Assembly: GCF_910596095.1 (NCBI RefSeq)
Contig: NC_056548.1
Coordinates: forward strand, 14,104,651-14,168,650
Direction: 5' to 3'
DNA length: 64,000 bases
Source of the DNA: Thunnus maccoyii
Taxonomy: Eukaryota > Chordata > Actinopteri > Scombriformes > Scombridae
The notes under the pieces are model-generated. The model had not been told where the DNA came from. It saw nothing but the letters and a program-made list of their open reading frames with translations, and ran no database searches. The position numbers were made by a program, and so were the translations under genes. Position 1 is the stretch's first letter. Every line of letters begins with the position of its first letter. Positions 37,476-52,400 of the stretch are shown here, piece after piece.

Positions 37476-40400
37476 ATGTCTTCACTAGTGGCCTATGAGG
37501 ATTCTGAGTCTGAGGATGATTCTTTGGATCAAAAGGAGGGAGGAGGATCAGCTTCTGTCCATACTGGGTCTTGCAAACAGGCAAAAGACAACCAAGAAGT
37601 CAGGGGATGTAATTTTTTTGAGGTAACACCCAGCCCTCACAACTACACAGCTGACCCTGACAGGACAATGTTGAAATATCATGAAAACGTCCCAGAAAGA
37701 AACAGTTCATCACTACTGCCGCAGAGCTGCTTTGACAGGGAAATGAAATATTGTAGTAGTGGTGCAGCTCAAGATAAACATTTTAGAGAAACTGCCGCTC
37801 CTCTGTGTTTACCTGGTACTCAGGGGAAGCTCTCAGAACTGCAGACTCCTCCTCACATGGCACAAAGCTTCGGCGATGGGTCGAACACAACAAAAAGACC
37901 TCACACTGTCCCATCTGGTGTCAGACCATACATTCCGAAGAGACAGAGACTTGTCACTTCAGTAGAAAAAGCGGGCACAAAGTATCCAACAGAGCAAGTC
38001 CCAGGGAGTCAGACCAGGGACAGCCAAATTCTCTTAGACGTGTCGACGAAAGTGAAGCCATATCTTGCTCACAAGCCTGGAGCTGCAGGGATACCGAGGA
38101 GGCTTCTAATGAGTCTGGGAGGCCACCAGGGCCCGGTAAACACAGTGCAATGGTGTCCAGTACCTCATCTCAGTCATCTGCTGCTGTCTGCCTCCATGGA
38201 CAAGACTTTCAAGGTAACGATAGCAACAATAAGGCTAGACTAGACATGGGCCTTCTTCTTCAAATGTGGCTTAACTAATTCAGGTTAACATGCTGCTATC
38301 AGACTAAAATAATCCTGTTATTTCTCATCCAGCTAATTTGGTTCTTTGAAGGCAGTTAGAGGTTTGATTTGTTAATCCTGGATGAAGTCATCTCGAATAA
38401 TAAAGGCAAAAATGATTAGAGAGTTGAAAGAATGATCAGTATTCATGTGATTGGCTGACTGCTGATCATATGATTGCTGTTAAAAGTGGTAGGTGTGTTG
38501 GGAACTCTCCCAGCATGCACTGGGGGAATAGATTCATTGACATAAGTCTCATTTTAAGTGTGTTCCTGCATTGTTACTACTGTTCTACATTGTGTTTCTA
38601 CTGTTTCCACACTTTCATCGCTGATAAACAATTAGATGTTAGCAGTGAATGTGGTAAGACTGTGAATGTTGCTATGACAATTTAGTTGTAGCCTATATTT
38701 TATCATGTAAAAGTATAGGTAACTCTTAATTATAACAAGTAAATTGTGATAATTACACCAATAGATCATAATGATTTATCATTAAAACCTGCGTGTTTTC
38801 ATCTAAAATCATAATTATGTCAACATTCTTTCATGATAAATCTGAGAAAGTGAGACATTTGTATCAGAAAATCAGTTCATACATGCTGTTCACCCTAAAA
38901 CATCTCGGCCATGATCCAGCTGATGTTAGCAGGTTTGGGCTTAAGGACTTGTTGCTATGACAACAGTTCCAGATGGCTTTTAAGACAGCTTCTAAGAACC
39001 AAAAAATCCAGACTCATGTTCAAATCATCAACAGTCCAATCTGGATCACTCTTATCCACATACAAAGAACGGAGCCCTGATGTGCTTAGCCTCGGAGGCT
39101 TTGAAAAACAATAAAGGAGAGATTCATTGCCTCTGCAGTGCAACATTTCCAATAATGAAGGCTTGTTTTATTGACTTATTTTATTTAAATTGATGATTGC
39201 AATTAAAGTAACCATTGAAATTTTTCATTCTGCTTTTTCTCATGTGATTAAAATTTGTCAGACTTGGTTATGGGTCACTTATGGACTGCTCCATATACAT
39301 TTTGGTCTGGCAAAAAATCCATTTATCAGAACAGTGTCAGGCAGGTGCCAAGTGCATTGGAGAGGTCTAAGGGGAAAATCACTTACCTGACATTTAGTGT
39401 AATTGGCACAGTGACACAGGCAGAGAGATCATATCTGCCCTGCTGCCTCACTTTATAAATGTACCACAAACCACTTTCTTTAGAATCATATCTGTCACTG
39501 TCAGTTGAATTTGTGTCAGGACCCATGGGACTTCCTATCTCTTTCTCTCTCTCTCTCGGTCTCTCTCTGATTCCCCCACACCCTCCTTCCTTTTCTTTAT
39601 TTCACACCAGGAAAACAATTACCTTGCGAGGCAGCTGGATTACATCCATCTTGTCAGACTTCAAGTTATGCGCTTGTGTCCGAACCACCGGTAGTTCGGA
39701 CTAATCAGCGCGTTATGAGGATTCTCGCATGATCTTGCGAATCCAGCTGCCCCGCAAGGTAAGACGGTGATAGATGGTGATAGACAGATGGTTCATCCAA
39801 TCACCCGCTAAGTATTTTTTTCAAAGTGCCTGCCCTTTTCCAAACAGTGTCCAAGGATGACTTCTCAGATGGTTCTGTGATCCATCTGATGCGTCAGGTT
39901 AGGAAAACAATCCCTCATTTCCCGCCTGTAAAGGTCAAGCAATGCAGGTGACTGCCAGCGACGGAATATTTCTGTCCCAGTACGAAATCACGCACCTCAC
40001 CAATATCCTGTGAGAACTCTGAATAATTAATAATTTAAATATGCATGAGATCATTTGCATAATCATACAAGTGCAGCAATATGGCAGCCACCTCTTCTGG
40101 CACCTGGAAGTGCTGTTTGGAGCAGATGGTGGAGACGAGGAGGAGAGGGGACGAGAAGGTTTGGTTGTTTGTATGCAAGGATTTCTCTTCCTCTCCCTCT
40201 CAGGCTACGTAACCAGATGTTTTCTGTGAGACGAATTGTTAGAGGAGCATATGAAATACTCTTAATTGTCTATGCACAAGTCTCCTGAGCCATTTTGCTC
40301 ATTTTTAGTAGGGGGATTTCAACAGGTTGTGTTTTCCTCTCCAAATGTTCATAATGAACTCAGAGATCTTCAGCTTCCACATAGTAATTTCAGTTATAAC

Positions 40401-43400
40401 TTGTCAAAATCTGACATGAAAATAGTGCTAACAATATTACAATTTTCTACTGCAGACAATTTTCTAATTATCTTGGCCAAGATTTATTATGATTGTGATG
40501 TAATCTTGATAAATATTCAATAGTAATGGCGAATTTTAGCTTAAAGTAATCAAGTAATAAGCGGGTGGCAGAAAATAGGAGATGTTTCCCTTCATAGTCA
40601 TAGCAGTTCAGAAGACAGTTATTTATTGCAATAATAAAAACCAGTGGCCATCGGGCACTTTTTGATATATTTTATGTAATAGCCACTAAAAGTATTTCCA
40701 ATTGTATGGCAAATTTTCAATAAATTGCACAATTTAACGCCTCTGGTCAACAGTTTATCCACTGTTGTAGGTCAGTAATTGAAATACAGTATAGTTAAAT
40801 GTAGGTAACCATAGCAACAATACTTCACACAGCTTCACACTGGGTTACCAATTAACTTTTAGTAGTAAAACCTAATGATGGATCAAACTGACTACAAACA
40901 TAAAAAAATGCAGAGTGTAAGTATGCAGAGTGGCATCATCATCGATTCAATAAATCTGACGATTATTTCTTCAATTAACACAGTTAACAGTCCAAAAACT
41001 CAAAGATATTTAGTTTACTATCACACAAGACAAAGAAAAACGTTGGTTTCTCACAATTGTGAACAAGCTGGAACAAGGGAATGTTTCACATTTTTGGCTG
41101 ATAAGTAACTTGAATGACTTATCAATTATTACTATTGATTATTACTATGTGGTTAAGGTCTAAAAAAATCAAACACTATTTTGATGTTAACACGGTTTAA
41201 GTACAGTTTAAGTTTTTCTTTGGTAAGCAGCAATGGTATAAGTACTTTAATACATTCTGAGGTGTGTTGGTGTAGAAAACAGGCTCGTATGTGAAAATCC
41301 CTTTTTGCCTCACAATGGGGCGTTTAAATTGTATGTCTTTATTGATTATGTCTTTCAGCACTCTTTCACTTTGACTGCAGCTTGTGTTTGGCTTAAGAAA
41401 GACAGGGGACACAGTCTATGAAGTCTCCTCATGAAGATTTTCCTCCTTGTACTTGCGTTTCTTCACCAACACCCTTCAGGCTTCCCGCTTCTCTTCCTCC
41501 ATTCTGTCTGCCAGTTTCCTCAGAAGCAGAGTCGGACTATTATTATTCCAGCCTGTTTGGCAGCTGTTGTCGCCATGGCTACAGCAGGTGTAAGGCAGCA
41601 GTTTTAAGTTGATAACACGAATACCAATTTAGTTTTAATTACCTAGAGTCATTTAGAAAGCAGATTACCCAATGAGTCATCAGCATGTCTGTTAAGTGGC
41701 CGGTGAAATTAAAGGGGATGCAAATAAACAAATGCTCGTTTTCACCCATGCTCAGGTCTCACATTGTATGGGATTATTGCAATTATGTATGCACTGAATG
41801 GTGTATTTATGGAGCATTTCATTAACACTGTCATTCATAGGAAACAGCCTGGAGACAGGGCTTAAGCAGCATGCCACTTTGTCGGACTTGCCATGAAGAA
41901 CTGTGTTTGGCTGAATATATTGGAGCTTTTGTGACTGTACGTCCTACCATCAACAGATTTCCATGTTACCTTGAGGTGGCAGTGTTTCCCTAAGCCAAAG
42001 ATCACACAGAGAGGGAGTCTATCCTGTTGCACAATGCATTGAAATATTCCAAATGAATGCATCGCTCTTATATTTAGTGTTTTTTTTTTTTTTTTTGCAA
42101 TTTAAAATAACTCTCTCTGTCTCTCTCTGCCAGTTACTTTTTTCACACCCCGGAGGCATTTCTGGCATTCTGTTTGTTAAACTACCGCCTGCTGGATTGA
42201 TATGTCACTCTCTCTCTCGTCCATCTCTCCCCCCCCCCCCCCCGTCTATCTCCTGTGGGAGCTCTGGTACACTACTTCTCAGTGTGTTTCATATGCTGAC
42301 TGGAGGAGTCATATTTAATAATGAAACACAGAGAGAGGCAGAGAAGGATCTGCAGTGCCCCACAGATCTTCAAAGTTCCTCTGTGGCCCTGGTGATGCTG
42401 GGAGAGGAAAAAAAAAACAAAAAACAGAAAAAAACCTTCTCATCATTAGTGTAATACCTCACCTCAGTGGGCACCAGACAAGACCACCCACTGTATTTCA
42501 GGCCCGGCTTCAGGGAGACGCTTTTGTCTTTCTGACAGAAAATCATACTCCTATGAACAGGAAATCTGATGAAAAGCGTGTCACAATATTGACCAACCTT
42601 CTTGCAAAGTGATCTTTTTGAAGTGCAAAATTACCACAGAAATGACTAATGACAAAACCACCTAATTCTCAGATTAGCACTTCATTCATAGATAGAATAG
42701 TCACGGTGGTCACAACAAACAGCCGGGTGCTTTTTTCTTCAGTCTGTGATCACAGGAGCCCTTGACAATATAAAACCATTAAGCCATAACACCTCACTGA
42801 GAACTGATTTATAGGCACACTCAAAAGTAATTAGTGCGATTAATTAATTAGAAAGGTTGTTTTTTGCTTTTAAATCCTCCAAATAAGCCTGATTAGTACT
42901 TATCATGGCATTTTTTTCCCGCAGCACTTTGCTCAGTCATTTCATGTTGTTTCATTACAGTAGAATTTAGCCAAGGAAGACTTTGATTGTATCTTTTTCA
43001 GCTTTGAGAGAAAGACAGAGAGAGAAACAGAAAAGAGGGAAAGGGACTAGTTGTCATTCACGCAGGAAAACATTTTAGAGCTGGAGGACAACGTTGCGTG
43101 CGTCAGCTCTAAGGACCTGGCAGAAAAAATTTCAGATCAGTGGCCGCCAAATACTTGGTTCTCAGTAAACTGCCTTGAAACCTCGTCCAAAGCATGCAGG
43201 TCCTTTTTCTCATGCTTGTGTGAAACCTGCAAAGACTGAGCACAAATTATTTGTATGTGCTCTTCTGGATATGAAAATTGCTGAAAACCATTAAGCAACA
43301 TCATTTCCTTTCAATTCAAGTCATTCTGTAGCACAAACTTTCTTTAAAAACTTTTTGGCTTTTGCACAGTATGTAAAAATGTCTTTGTTACTGCAGTCTA

Positions 43401-46400
43401 GTTGTGTTTGTGACTTTGGCTTTATGTGATGTGTCTGGCAGGTGTGGGATGGAGCAGAGAGCGGACAATGCCTGAGGGTTTACACCTGCCATTCAGGAGC
43501 TGTGCGAGATGCCTGTTGGACCCCCTGCGGGCGATGCCTCCTCACTGGCTCATTTGACAACACTGCTGTGATCACAGACGTAGAGACAGGTGAGCAGCGA
43601 CACTTTATTTCTGAAGGTCTGATGAACACAGTGTCACACAGCAAACCGCTGTGTTTACTCTTTGAAGTACGTCACCTCTGCTGAACTCAATATTAGCTGT
43701 AATATTTGATACATCCAGTGTTTCCTCCCTCTGTTGAGGTACTAAACCAGTATAACCGTGGTGGACCTATTTTCCTCAAATATTGAAAAAGTTACAGTCA
43801 AACAGCATTAAATTTACTTAATTGAAATTCAGTTTGAAGTGCTTTTCATCAGACATTTTTCTCTAAGCTATTGTTGTGGGAAAACAAAACTTTTTGGCCC
43901 TTTCAGTTCTTTCAATTTTAGCATTTTTCAAACTTGAATTTAAAGTTAGCATAGTAATATAAGTGTGGAGTGACTTTAAATTGCCTTGAGCCCCAAAACC
44001 TGTTAGACCCATTGCAAAGCTGCTTCTCTCTCCTTTTCATTCTCCTCTCTCTATAGTTGCGACCATTTCAAAGGGCTTCAAAATCCGCATTTGTAGAGCA
44101 AATGCATCATGACCAGTTTAACTATCCAATTCCAACGACTCCTCCAAATGCAGAAATGCTGCTGCCTTTTTCCCCAAAACTTCAATGAAACAACCGGCAT
44201 TTCCTTAAAGCCTGTTGCATCCCAAGATCCATTGCGGCCCAGTTAAGTTGTGCATTCAGTCCACGTCAGCTTATGATGTCTGACATTTCTACGTTTAGTT
44301 TGCAGCAACATCATTTCTTTATCATAATGTATATAAAGGATTATAACAGTGAACATATCACAAAATATTAAAGCTGCCAACAACAACTAACAGAGCAGTT
44401 TAATTATAATGTCATCATAAAATATGTAAATGTGTAATTATTATTTACATTAATTACTCCTTGCAGTGACCTTTTTGTTGCTGTGCTGCATTGTTTTCTA
44501 CAGACCTGAGAATCTGCAGTGACACTGCAGTGAATTATCTCAAGACAGTCTCATATAGAGAGCGGGTCGATCCTCTAAATTAAGTTGTATGAAGGCTCAT
44601 GTTCACCTCAATGGAGACGCCTCTCCTTCTCCATCTCTCTGTATCTCTCTTACACATACAAACACAGGTGTACAGTACACAATTACAAAGAAAACAACCA
44701 TTCTTCATGTCTAAAAATCTTTATTTGAAGGCATTTTTTGTCTATCAACAGTAAAAATCCACTTTGAGACTAATCCACTGGCTCATTGTGTTTGTCGGCC
44801 CTTTTGTGTGCTCGTACAATGCATTTTCAAGGTGACATTTACAGGAGATCAATAATTTGGTTTGCTTTGGAAATGCTGTGCTTTCTGGCTAAGTGTACAT
44901 TTAACAAGCATGGCAGAAGGGATGAGAACAACTCAACTCAACTGCACACAATCAACTGCATGTAAAAGCACACACTCTATTACAGGAAAACCACTTATGT
45001 TATGTTAGTTCAGCAGCTAACATAACATTCGCTCATTTCCTTTATCTGTAACAATTCATGAATTCCTAGAAAGCCAAATTTAAAAACATTGATAATAATC
45101 TATAGAAAAAAATCTGTTTGAATTGAACAGATTGAACAGGACGTATCACCTTAAACTCCCTGTATTTGTCCCTTCTGTTCATTAACCAGCATTTACCAGA
45201 ACACATTGCAGCGCTTATATGTACAAGAAAAGACCACAGAGAAGCTTATCAGAATGAGTTAACATACAATAGACATCGTTTTGAAGCCCCCGTGGCATCT
45301 ACATCTCTAGGGTCAACACATTGCTGTGGTGACGTGCTGCCGTTTGCATTTCCCCTCTCAGCATGTCTGTCAATACTGCCAATAAAGCCTACGGATAATA
45401 GCTTGGCCAGCCCATTAAACACACAGGCAGCTCCAGGAAGGGGATCAATAATGGATACATCACAGCAGGAGCAGCCACCATGACCTTACACTGGAACTTC
45501 ACAAACCACAACTATAAACAAACAAATGTTTATTTTGGTCTTATACTTTGGCTGCCACCAGTGCCCTGCTGAGCGATATAGGATGCCCAAGTGGGTTCAG
45601 ACTGTCAGTTTTGAAGTAATGTCAGATTTCCAGAGAGCTCCGACAATGCAACAGCCTTTCCCTTTTTGTTCATATTTCATTATTCTTATTTATATTCATA
45701 CTATGTTTATTTTCTGTTTGAATATAAATTCCAATAAACTATGTTTGGTGGTTGTTGGCAGATGTGTGCTTGCATGCATTCCTATGGCAGTACAAGATTG
45801 AGGAAATTCAATTTAGTTGCATATTAATATGGGAGTTGGGAATTCCAGTTCCTGTTTCTGCACAACTGTAGTGCATACAGCTAAGATCCAGGTACTGACA
45901 CTTAATAACCAATCACACCCAAGCAGTAAGAATACTACACAGGCCAAGCTGCATGCATAATTTGCCTCGTAATGATTTCAATACAGACTAACATAATTAT
46001 GATTTCTCATCACAGTGTAGTAAGCTTATCTCCCATTCTTCCAGGGGATTTATACTTCAGACACATGTGACACACCAAGGTTTGGGCATAATTATGACAG
46101 TGATATTTGAAAAATTAATGAAGCTCCTGATGTTAATGCAGTCTATGTGTTAACTCCTCCAGCTCTACCAGGAGTGATGGGATACTGAGGGAGCAGAGTA
46201 TGGAGTGTTTGGCTCGTCAGACCGCAATCAGGATAAATGTGATCTTTACACTCTTCAATTTAATGCAGAGCCTCTCAACTACAACGAGGAGGGCAGCTGG
46301 GCCTATTCTGTTCAATTGGGCTCTCTTTGGAGAGGTGTGTGGGCCCTTTAATGAGCCCAGTGAGAGTCTTGCGCTTTCTTCGTAGGACACCTGACCCCGT

Positions 46401-49400
46401 TTTTAACCTTAGCATACCCAACCAGATGCTGCACCAATAGGTATGTTTACAGAGAAATGGAATTATAGAGGAGCCCATGCATCCAAAATGGTGTGTGGGC
46501 CCATTTTCCCCGGCCATCTTTGCAGTTGTTCCTGTGTCCAATTTAATTTGTCGAATCTTATATAAACTCCCAGTGGGCCACGGACAGGCTGTCACAGCTG
46601 AATGGCAATAGTAAAGGGGGGAGAAGGATATAGGGTGGGAGAGCAGGTTAAGAGGCATAATGCAGAAAGAGAAAGGCAGAAGAGAGGAAGAATGCAAGAG
46701 AAAGAAATCAAAAGAGGCAGAATAAATCCAGTGGAAGAGAAACGGAAAGAGCAGGAGTTGGGGAGTGGAATAAATGAATTTCATCTGGAGGGCATTAGTG
46801 TGAAGTGGCAGCTGTTGTCCAGCGCTTTCACGGCTGTCCTTGGAAAAGCTGATTGGCGGAGGTTGGCATAGGAAAATAGGCCCATATACCCACAGGCAGC
46901 CGCAGGTTGATGTGTCAGGTTGTGCATGTGCATGCAGGACTTGAGTCATCTGTCCAGATCCCTTCAGGCACTGCCAGAATCCTCCTTGCTGTCCAAAAAC
47001 CAATAATACACAAATATAGCGCCAGCACTGGAGTGGGCTTATAGAGTGCCTTTCGCCTGACTTTGGCTCCGCGAAATCATGCTTGATGAATGTTACTAAA
47101 GGCTTCAACAGTAGTTAGGTTGTACGACGGAGTTTCACATTATTGCAGTGAGATGCATCATTTTTTTCTTACTAAGAATGGGCTTCAAGCTACATGTTCC
47201 AGTAGTGCAAGGGCAAAATAATGAGTCACATTGCTGGGTTGAGTTTTAGGGTCATCCCACCAAAAACTGCTGGTTTAAAAAAAATAATTTGGGTGTTATA
47301 TATTGGAGTAAACCAGGCTATCCATGTAACCCACACTGTCAGAAAGTCTTCTTTTTTACAGCAAAATCCACATGCAGTTGTGCAGAATTTTAAGCACTTG
47401 TACCAGATTGTTACCACTCACACAGTGGGCTTCCAGCTCAAAAATTTTGACTGGGACATGTGTTTGCTGCAATTATTTCAAGTACATTATTCCTAACAAA
47501 CTTTTACTCATCATTGTTTTTACATGTTTAATAGTTACTCGGCCAATATGATGTAATTTTGACTAAACAGAAATGTACGTAGTTATGATTTCAGAAACTT
47601 AGGGCTTCAACTAATGATTATTTTCATTATCGATAAATGGGATTATTTTCTCAATGAACTGTTTAATCATTTGGTCCATAAAGTGCCAAAAAATTGTGAA
47701 AAATTACAATTTCCCAGAGTCAAAGGTGACATCTTAAAATGTCTTGTTCTGTCCCACCAGTGGTGCTAAACCTAAAGATATTCAGTTTACTATCATGTAT
47801 GACAAAGAAATGCATTAAATCATCACAAACAACTAATTTTTGGTATTTTTACATTAAAAAATGACTAAAACGATTATAAAATTATCAAAATACTTGCTGC
47901 TTAATTTTCTGTCTATCAACTAATCAATGAATCAACTGATGGTTGATACTCTACAAAAATAAATGGTAATTATCTTAACAGTATGAGCTGTGAGCATGAA
48001 AAGACATAATTATTTTCTCAGTTACAGTTTATGTAAATGACAGAAAAACGTCTCTAGGGGTATCTGGTCAATCAAATCTACACCTGGTACTTTATATAAT
48101 CATAGGTCGGAATTTATGAAATGATCCAAGAGTTTTAATCTTATATATGTAAATTTCACTCAAAGTTTCAAATAACATTACCAACATGCTTTGTCTTTAT
48201 AAACACTGCAACACTGAAGTATTTTCTTCAATATCTTCCATTTTACCTCCTTAACACCTCATTTGCATATTCAGCGAGGTAACCAGTACAGCGTGGCTGT
48301 ATAATCACAGCAGCCTTAAGCAATGCACACCAGAAGACAATGTATGCAGCAGCACACAACGAAGCATTTACTCCAAATGCCACCGGCAAGCATATTTGCA
48401 TTTTGACCTACTTTGAAGGCTTTGTTTTACAAGAGTAACCTGCTAGGTTGACACAGGTTTTCCCCGTTAAGTTACAAAAAAGATCCACTTTTCAAAAAGC
48501 AACTAATGACTTAAACTCAGATCATTCTATATTGAATCATTGGTAGATTGATAGGATGTACTGTATGTGTATACTTACTGTTTCTGTGATGATATGATCC
48601 AACATGAAGCAGGATGTGTTCCCAGAGGTCTTTACGTCTGGTGTTTTGCAGCTTTATTACTTCAAAGTACTAAAGTATTTTCATCCCCCCCTAGGATTTA
48701 TGTTTTAATGTCTCAGTGAATATCTATAGTATTAAGTATATTAATGCAATACTAGTGTCATCAACAACCCTTGATTGGATAACTGTCACCTGCTTGTGCT
48801 TTTAGGTTTTGTTTTTTTTGTCGTGCTTGGTTGTCAGTGGAGGGGTGCTAATTAAGCGCATGATCACTGAAGCACATTCAAGCCCAATTATCAAGGTTAA
48901 GGAGCCATTACAATACATTAACACCTCTTAAATGTAGCTAAATTTGCCTTTTTCAAAGAGGTTAGCCAGTGTTTGTGCATGCATGCTGTGACAATTGCCT
49001 CGCAACTGTTCCTACTTTGGAGTTAGATTTCAGTTGAGCTGGAAGGTTTATTTTTGACCTTGGAAACAGCAGCTTGACAAAAAAAACAACTTACATATTT
49101 ACTTTGCTTCCTTACTGTCACATTGTAAATCTGCAGTATCTTTGCTGTCGTGATCAATAGCTATACAGGAGCACAGTAAGCACACTGTACAGTGTATAAG
49201 GTAGCACATAAACTTTTCATTAAGATTGAAATAATAAATCAAGATTCAGTCATTTTAAGTCTCCTCACCTTCTCATTTATCTGGACTCAGTACATACTTA
49301 ATGTCACGTATCTTTAAAAGATCAAACTAGTTACAAATGTGGCTTATTAAGCCTATTTTCTATATTTTTTTGGATAAGGCTTGTCAAAACCAAGTAATGT

Positions 49401-52400
49401 GTTTCTAACCTTTGCTTATGTGCAGTGACAGCACCCTGCTTTGGTGGTGCCGGTAATGAGGCAGAATATCCATTTCATCCCAGCCTCCTACTGCTCTAAG
49501 GGGCTCATCCCTGCCATCCCAATCATCCCTAATGTCCTCTGCTCTGCAGTCATCCAGTGTGTGTCAGCTCTGCACACAGATCACATTTCTTTCAGGACTA
49601 CAAAGTAAACTATCGGGAGGGAGGGACAGATCACCGCAGTCTTCCCTTATCTCCCCTCTCGAGCAAGCTAATTAATCTTGCTTAATCAAAACATGACGAG
49701 GCCCTATTTATTACGAGGAGAATGTTGATTTCTCATCGTCTTGCCAAACATGAGTTTAAAATCTAGATGACAGATCTTCTCCGTATCACCACGAGGGTAA
49801 GCCAATTAAGCAGGAAGTGTGAGCGCAACGAAATTGGCTGTTAAAAACTTTGGATCAATGCAATCGAGTTTGGGAGCAAGCTAGTCCGCCATTAAGTGAA
49901 AGCAGGTCCATTTCTGCTGCAGTTTATTAGCTGTGACTCATTCCCCCTTTTCTAAAAAGGCTTGGTGGGAATGTTCTGGTACAAGTGTGTAATGAAGTGC
50001 GTTTTTTGTTGTGGGCTAACTGCCTAAGACTGTTTTGGATGGGGTCTTTGTTGTTTGTTTGATGGATTTAATGAGGTGCCGTTGAACCCTGAGGTGTACT
50101 GCTTTGCATAGCCTTTGACTGAGCTGCTGGCTCATAGTCTGGCTTGGTTGCTTATGTAGCCGTCTTCATTGTTTCCCAGGAAACTAATTTTTGGTCGCAC
50201 CATGTCAGGCTTAATTATATTTAAGCCCCTCGGTGTTTTTGTTTTGTTTTTAAGTATGACACTTTTTAATTGATTTAGATAAAGCCGCCTCTAGCCAAAA
50301 CAGTGTTTTATATTCTGTTTTTTCTTCTCTACATCACTACGTCTTTGTCAGTTTAGATTATCTTTGTGTCCTGAGCGAGGTATAAATCAAGTAGCTTCTC
50401 AAAGACTGACGCATGCAGACAGGCTCTTGCAAACCCCACACAATAAACAACAAAAGCCATGCAATCTTAGAGATGTTTGGTCAGTCCCTCAATGGATCGC
50501 ACGCTCATCATCACCATCATTAAAGTGAGTTAGAGACATACAGTTCAGTTGTTGAACTGCTCTGGGGCATCCAATGATATAAAAGTCTTGATTTTTATCG
50601 CAAGAAACTCTCCACGGTCCCTGTGTGAGATTATATGAAGCTTTTTTTTTTTAATGACAGAAAGACACATGATCAAAAACACTCGATGCGTTCAGCCTGT
50701 AAACAAGCTCAGACCCTCCGTCTGACCTAAGAGATCACAGAAAGCTTCTCTTCCTTTTAGTTCATTCCTTCATGGATTTCAGAAGCTACACTGATTCAGG
50801 AGCACTAACTTTGGCAGCAACTTACAGCTAGATTCACTGTATCCTTTATTAGCAAGCTCGTTTGTGAATCACTGTTTATCAACAAAGGCGACAGCACAAT
50901 TTAATTACACCCAGTGTTTACTGCACAGAAATCTAATGGGCCCTTCACGAGGAGGATTGGATCCTCACAGTGTGCCCAATTAATAAACCAAAGAGAAATT
51001 TCAGCACAGTTTGCATCTCAGGAGAAATGTAGTTGAAATTTATTGTTTAGTTTAGTCTTGACAGCTGAGAAAGACAAAATGTCTAATCAAGCTTTTTGTG
51101 CAGCACAGACTGCGACAATTTGGTCTGAACTTTTTTCTCCCGTAAACGGTGAATAAAATGTGCAGAAGAACACACTCACAAGATGTAGGTGCCCTGTTGG
51201 TTTGTTTCTGGAGAATTTTTTTTTTTACATCATTTTAACATGAAAAAAAACCAACAAAAAAGCTTATAAAGAGTCTCGCATGCAGAGTCTATTTGTTTGT
51301 TCAGAGAGATGTGAGAACAGAAAACAAGCCTGAGGACAGAGTTGATCTGAAAATGAGTTCTCTACAGCTGAGTGGGCAACACACTCTTTACGTTTTACTA
51401 CAGAGGATAAATAATCACTCAGTGACACAGTATTGTTTCACGAAGTAGATGATTAAATGAAGATTACATTACACTATTAAAGATACAACACTTATTCTTT
51501 GAAAAAAATTGGGGTCCTTTTTGTTTTATAAAATATATGGAGACTGCACTGTGGTCATAGATAGAGGTTATACTCTGCAGTTGACTGAATTTTCCGAACT
51601 CTTTTTGTGTTGGACTTATTTGCCCTTGATGCCATCATACTGGGTGTGAATATATTTTGCTTCCTTATTGTTGGATGTTATTTGAAAATATTGCTGATAA
51701 AAAGAAATATATTTTATGTCATATTCTGATTGAAAGTAACAGCATTCAGTATATAAGTTCAAGATGTTGCAAGTTGCTCTTTCCATAAGAATCTTAGCTT
51801 TTGACTTAACCATATAATAAAATATTAGACCAATCTCTCCGGATTTCCATCACAGTTCAACTCAGTGCTTCATAATTCAAGACTCCACTGACAAAAGTTG
51901 TAAAGATCTATAATTAAAGAAAGAAGCATTTCTTATTCTTTTCTGTGTGTTTGTGTGTGTGTGTGTCTCTCTCTGCAGGGCAGCAGGTAGTGAAATTGGA
52001 CAACCAGTTCAAGGTGATGTGTGTGGCCCTGCATCCCAGCAACCCAGAGATATTCCTGACTGGAGGTTATGGTTCAGTGGTTAAGGCCTGGGACTCTCGC
52101 ACCTGCAAGGTCAAACATATTACAGTACATCTATCATTTTTATCGACTCTGGTTCACCGACTGTTGTTTGACCTTTATAAATGTAAGGCAGGAAGGCTTA
52201 GAACAAATGCTCTTCACCCTCAGCTCCCTCCCACACACTCACAGTTAAACACGAACACAAACAAATTAGTCTACATTTGGCCGTGCACAATGACCCATAC
52301 TATATTTCACTAAAATTATTACATCCATAGGAGTAACACTGCAGATTATCTCACTAATTGTTCAAAGAAAAATTTAATTTCATTCGGGACTCATAAATTG

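Larger units (their letters stand above)
38214..43441 (+). other. WDR25 intron 2 (5.2 kb)
   Basis: Holds a short MITE (39619-39762), a hAT-like repeat copy (40934-41145), CT-rich microsatellite (39540-39570) and poly-T and poly-C runs (42068-42084, 42229-42243). No exon-like conserved blocks were recognised. Confidence 0.7.
43590..51978 (+). other. WDR25 intron 3 (8.4 kb)
   Basis: Contains one hAT-like MITE (47601-47952), a 12-bp perfect hairpin (44997-45028) and an 834-bp open frame on the minus strand (46275-47108). The stretch 49430-51060 is rich in homeodomain-like words (TTAATTA, CTAATTAATC, GCTTAATC) and unusually free of simple repeats, which could mark regulatory DNA. A (GT)n(CT)n tract immediately precedes the next exon (51940-51976). 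Confidence 0.6.

Noticed and set aside
42068-42084. Poly-T as a retrogene tail on the minus strand
   Set aside because: No coding or retroelement sequence adjoins it; simple homopolymer.
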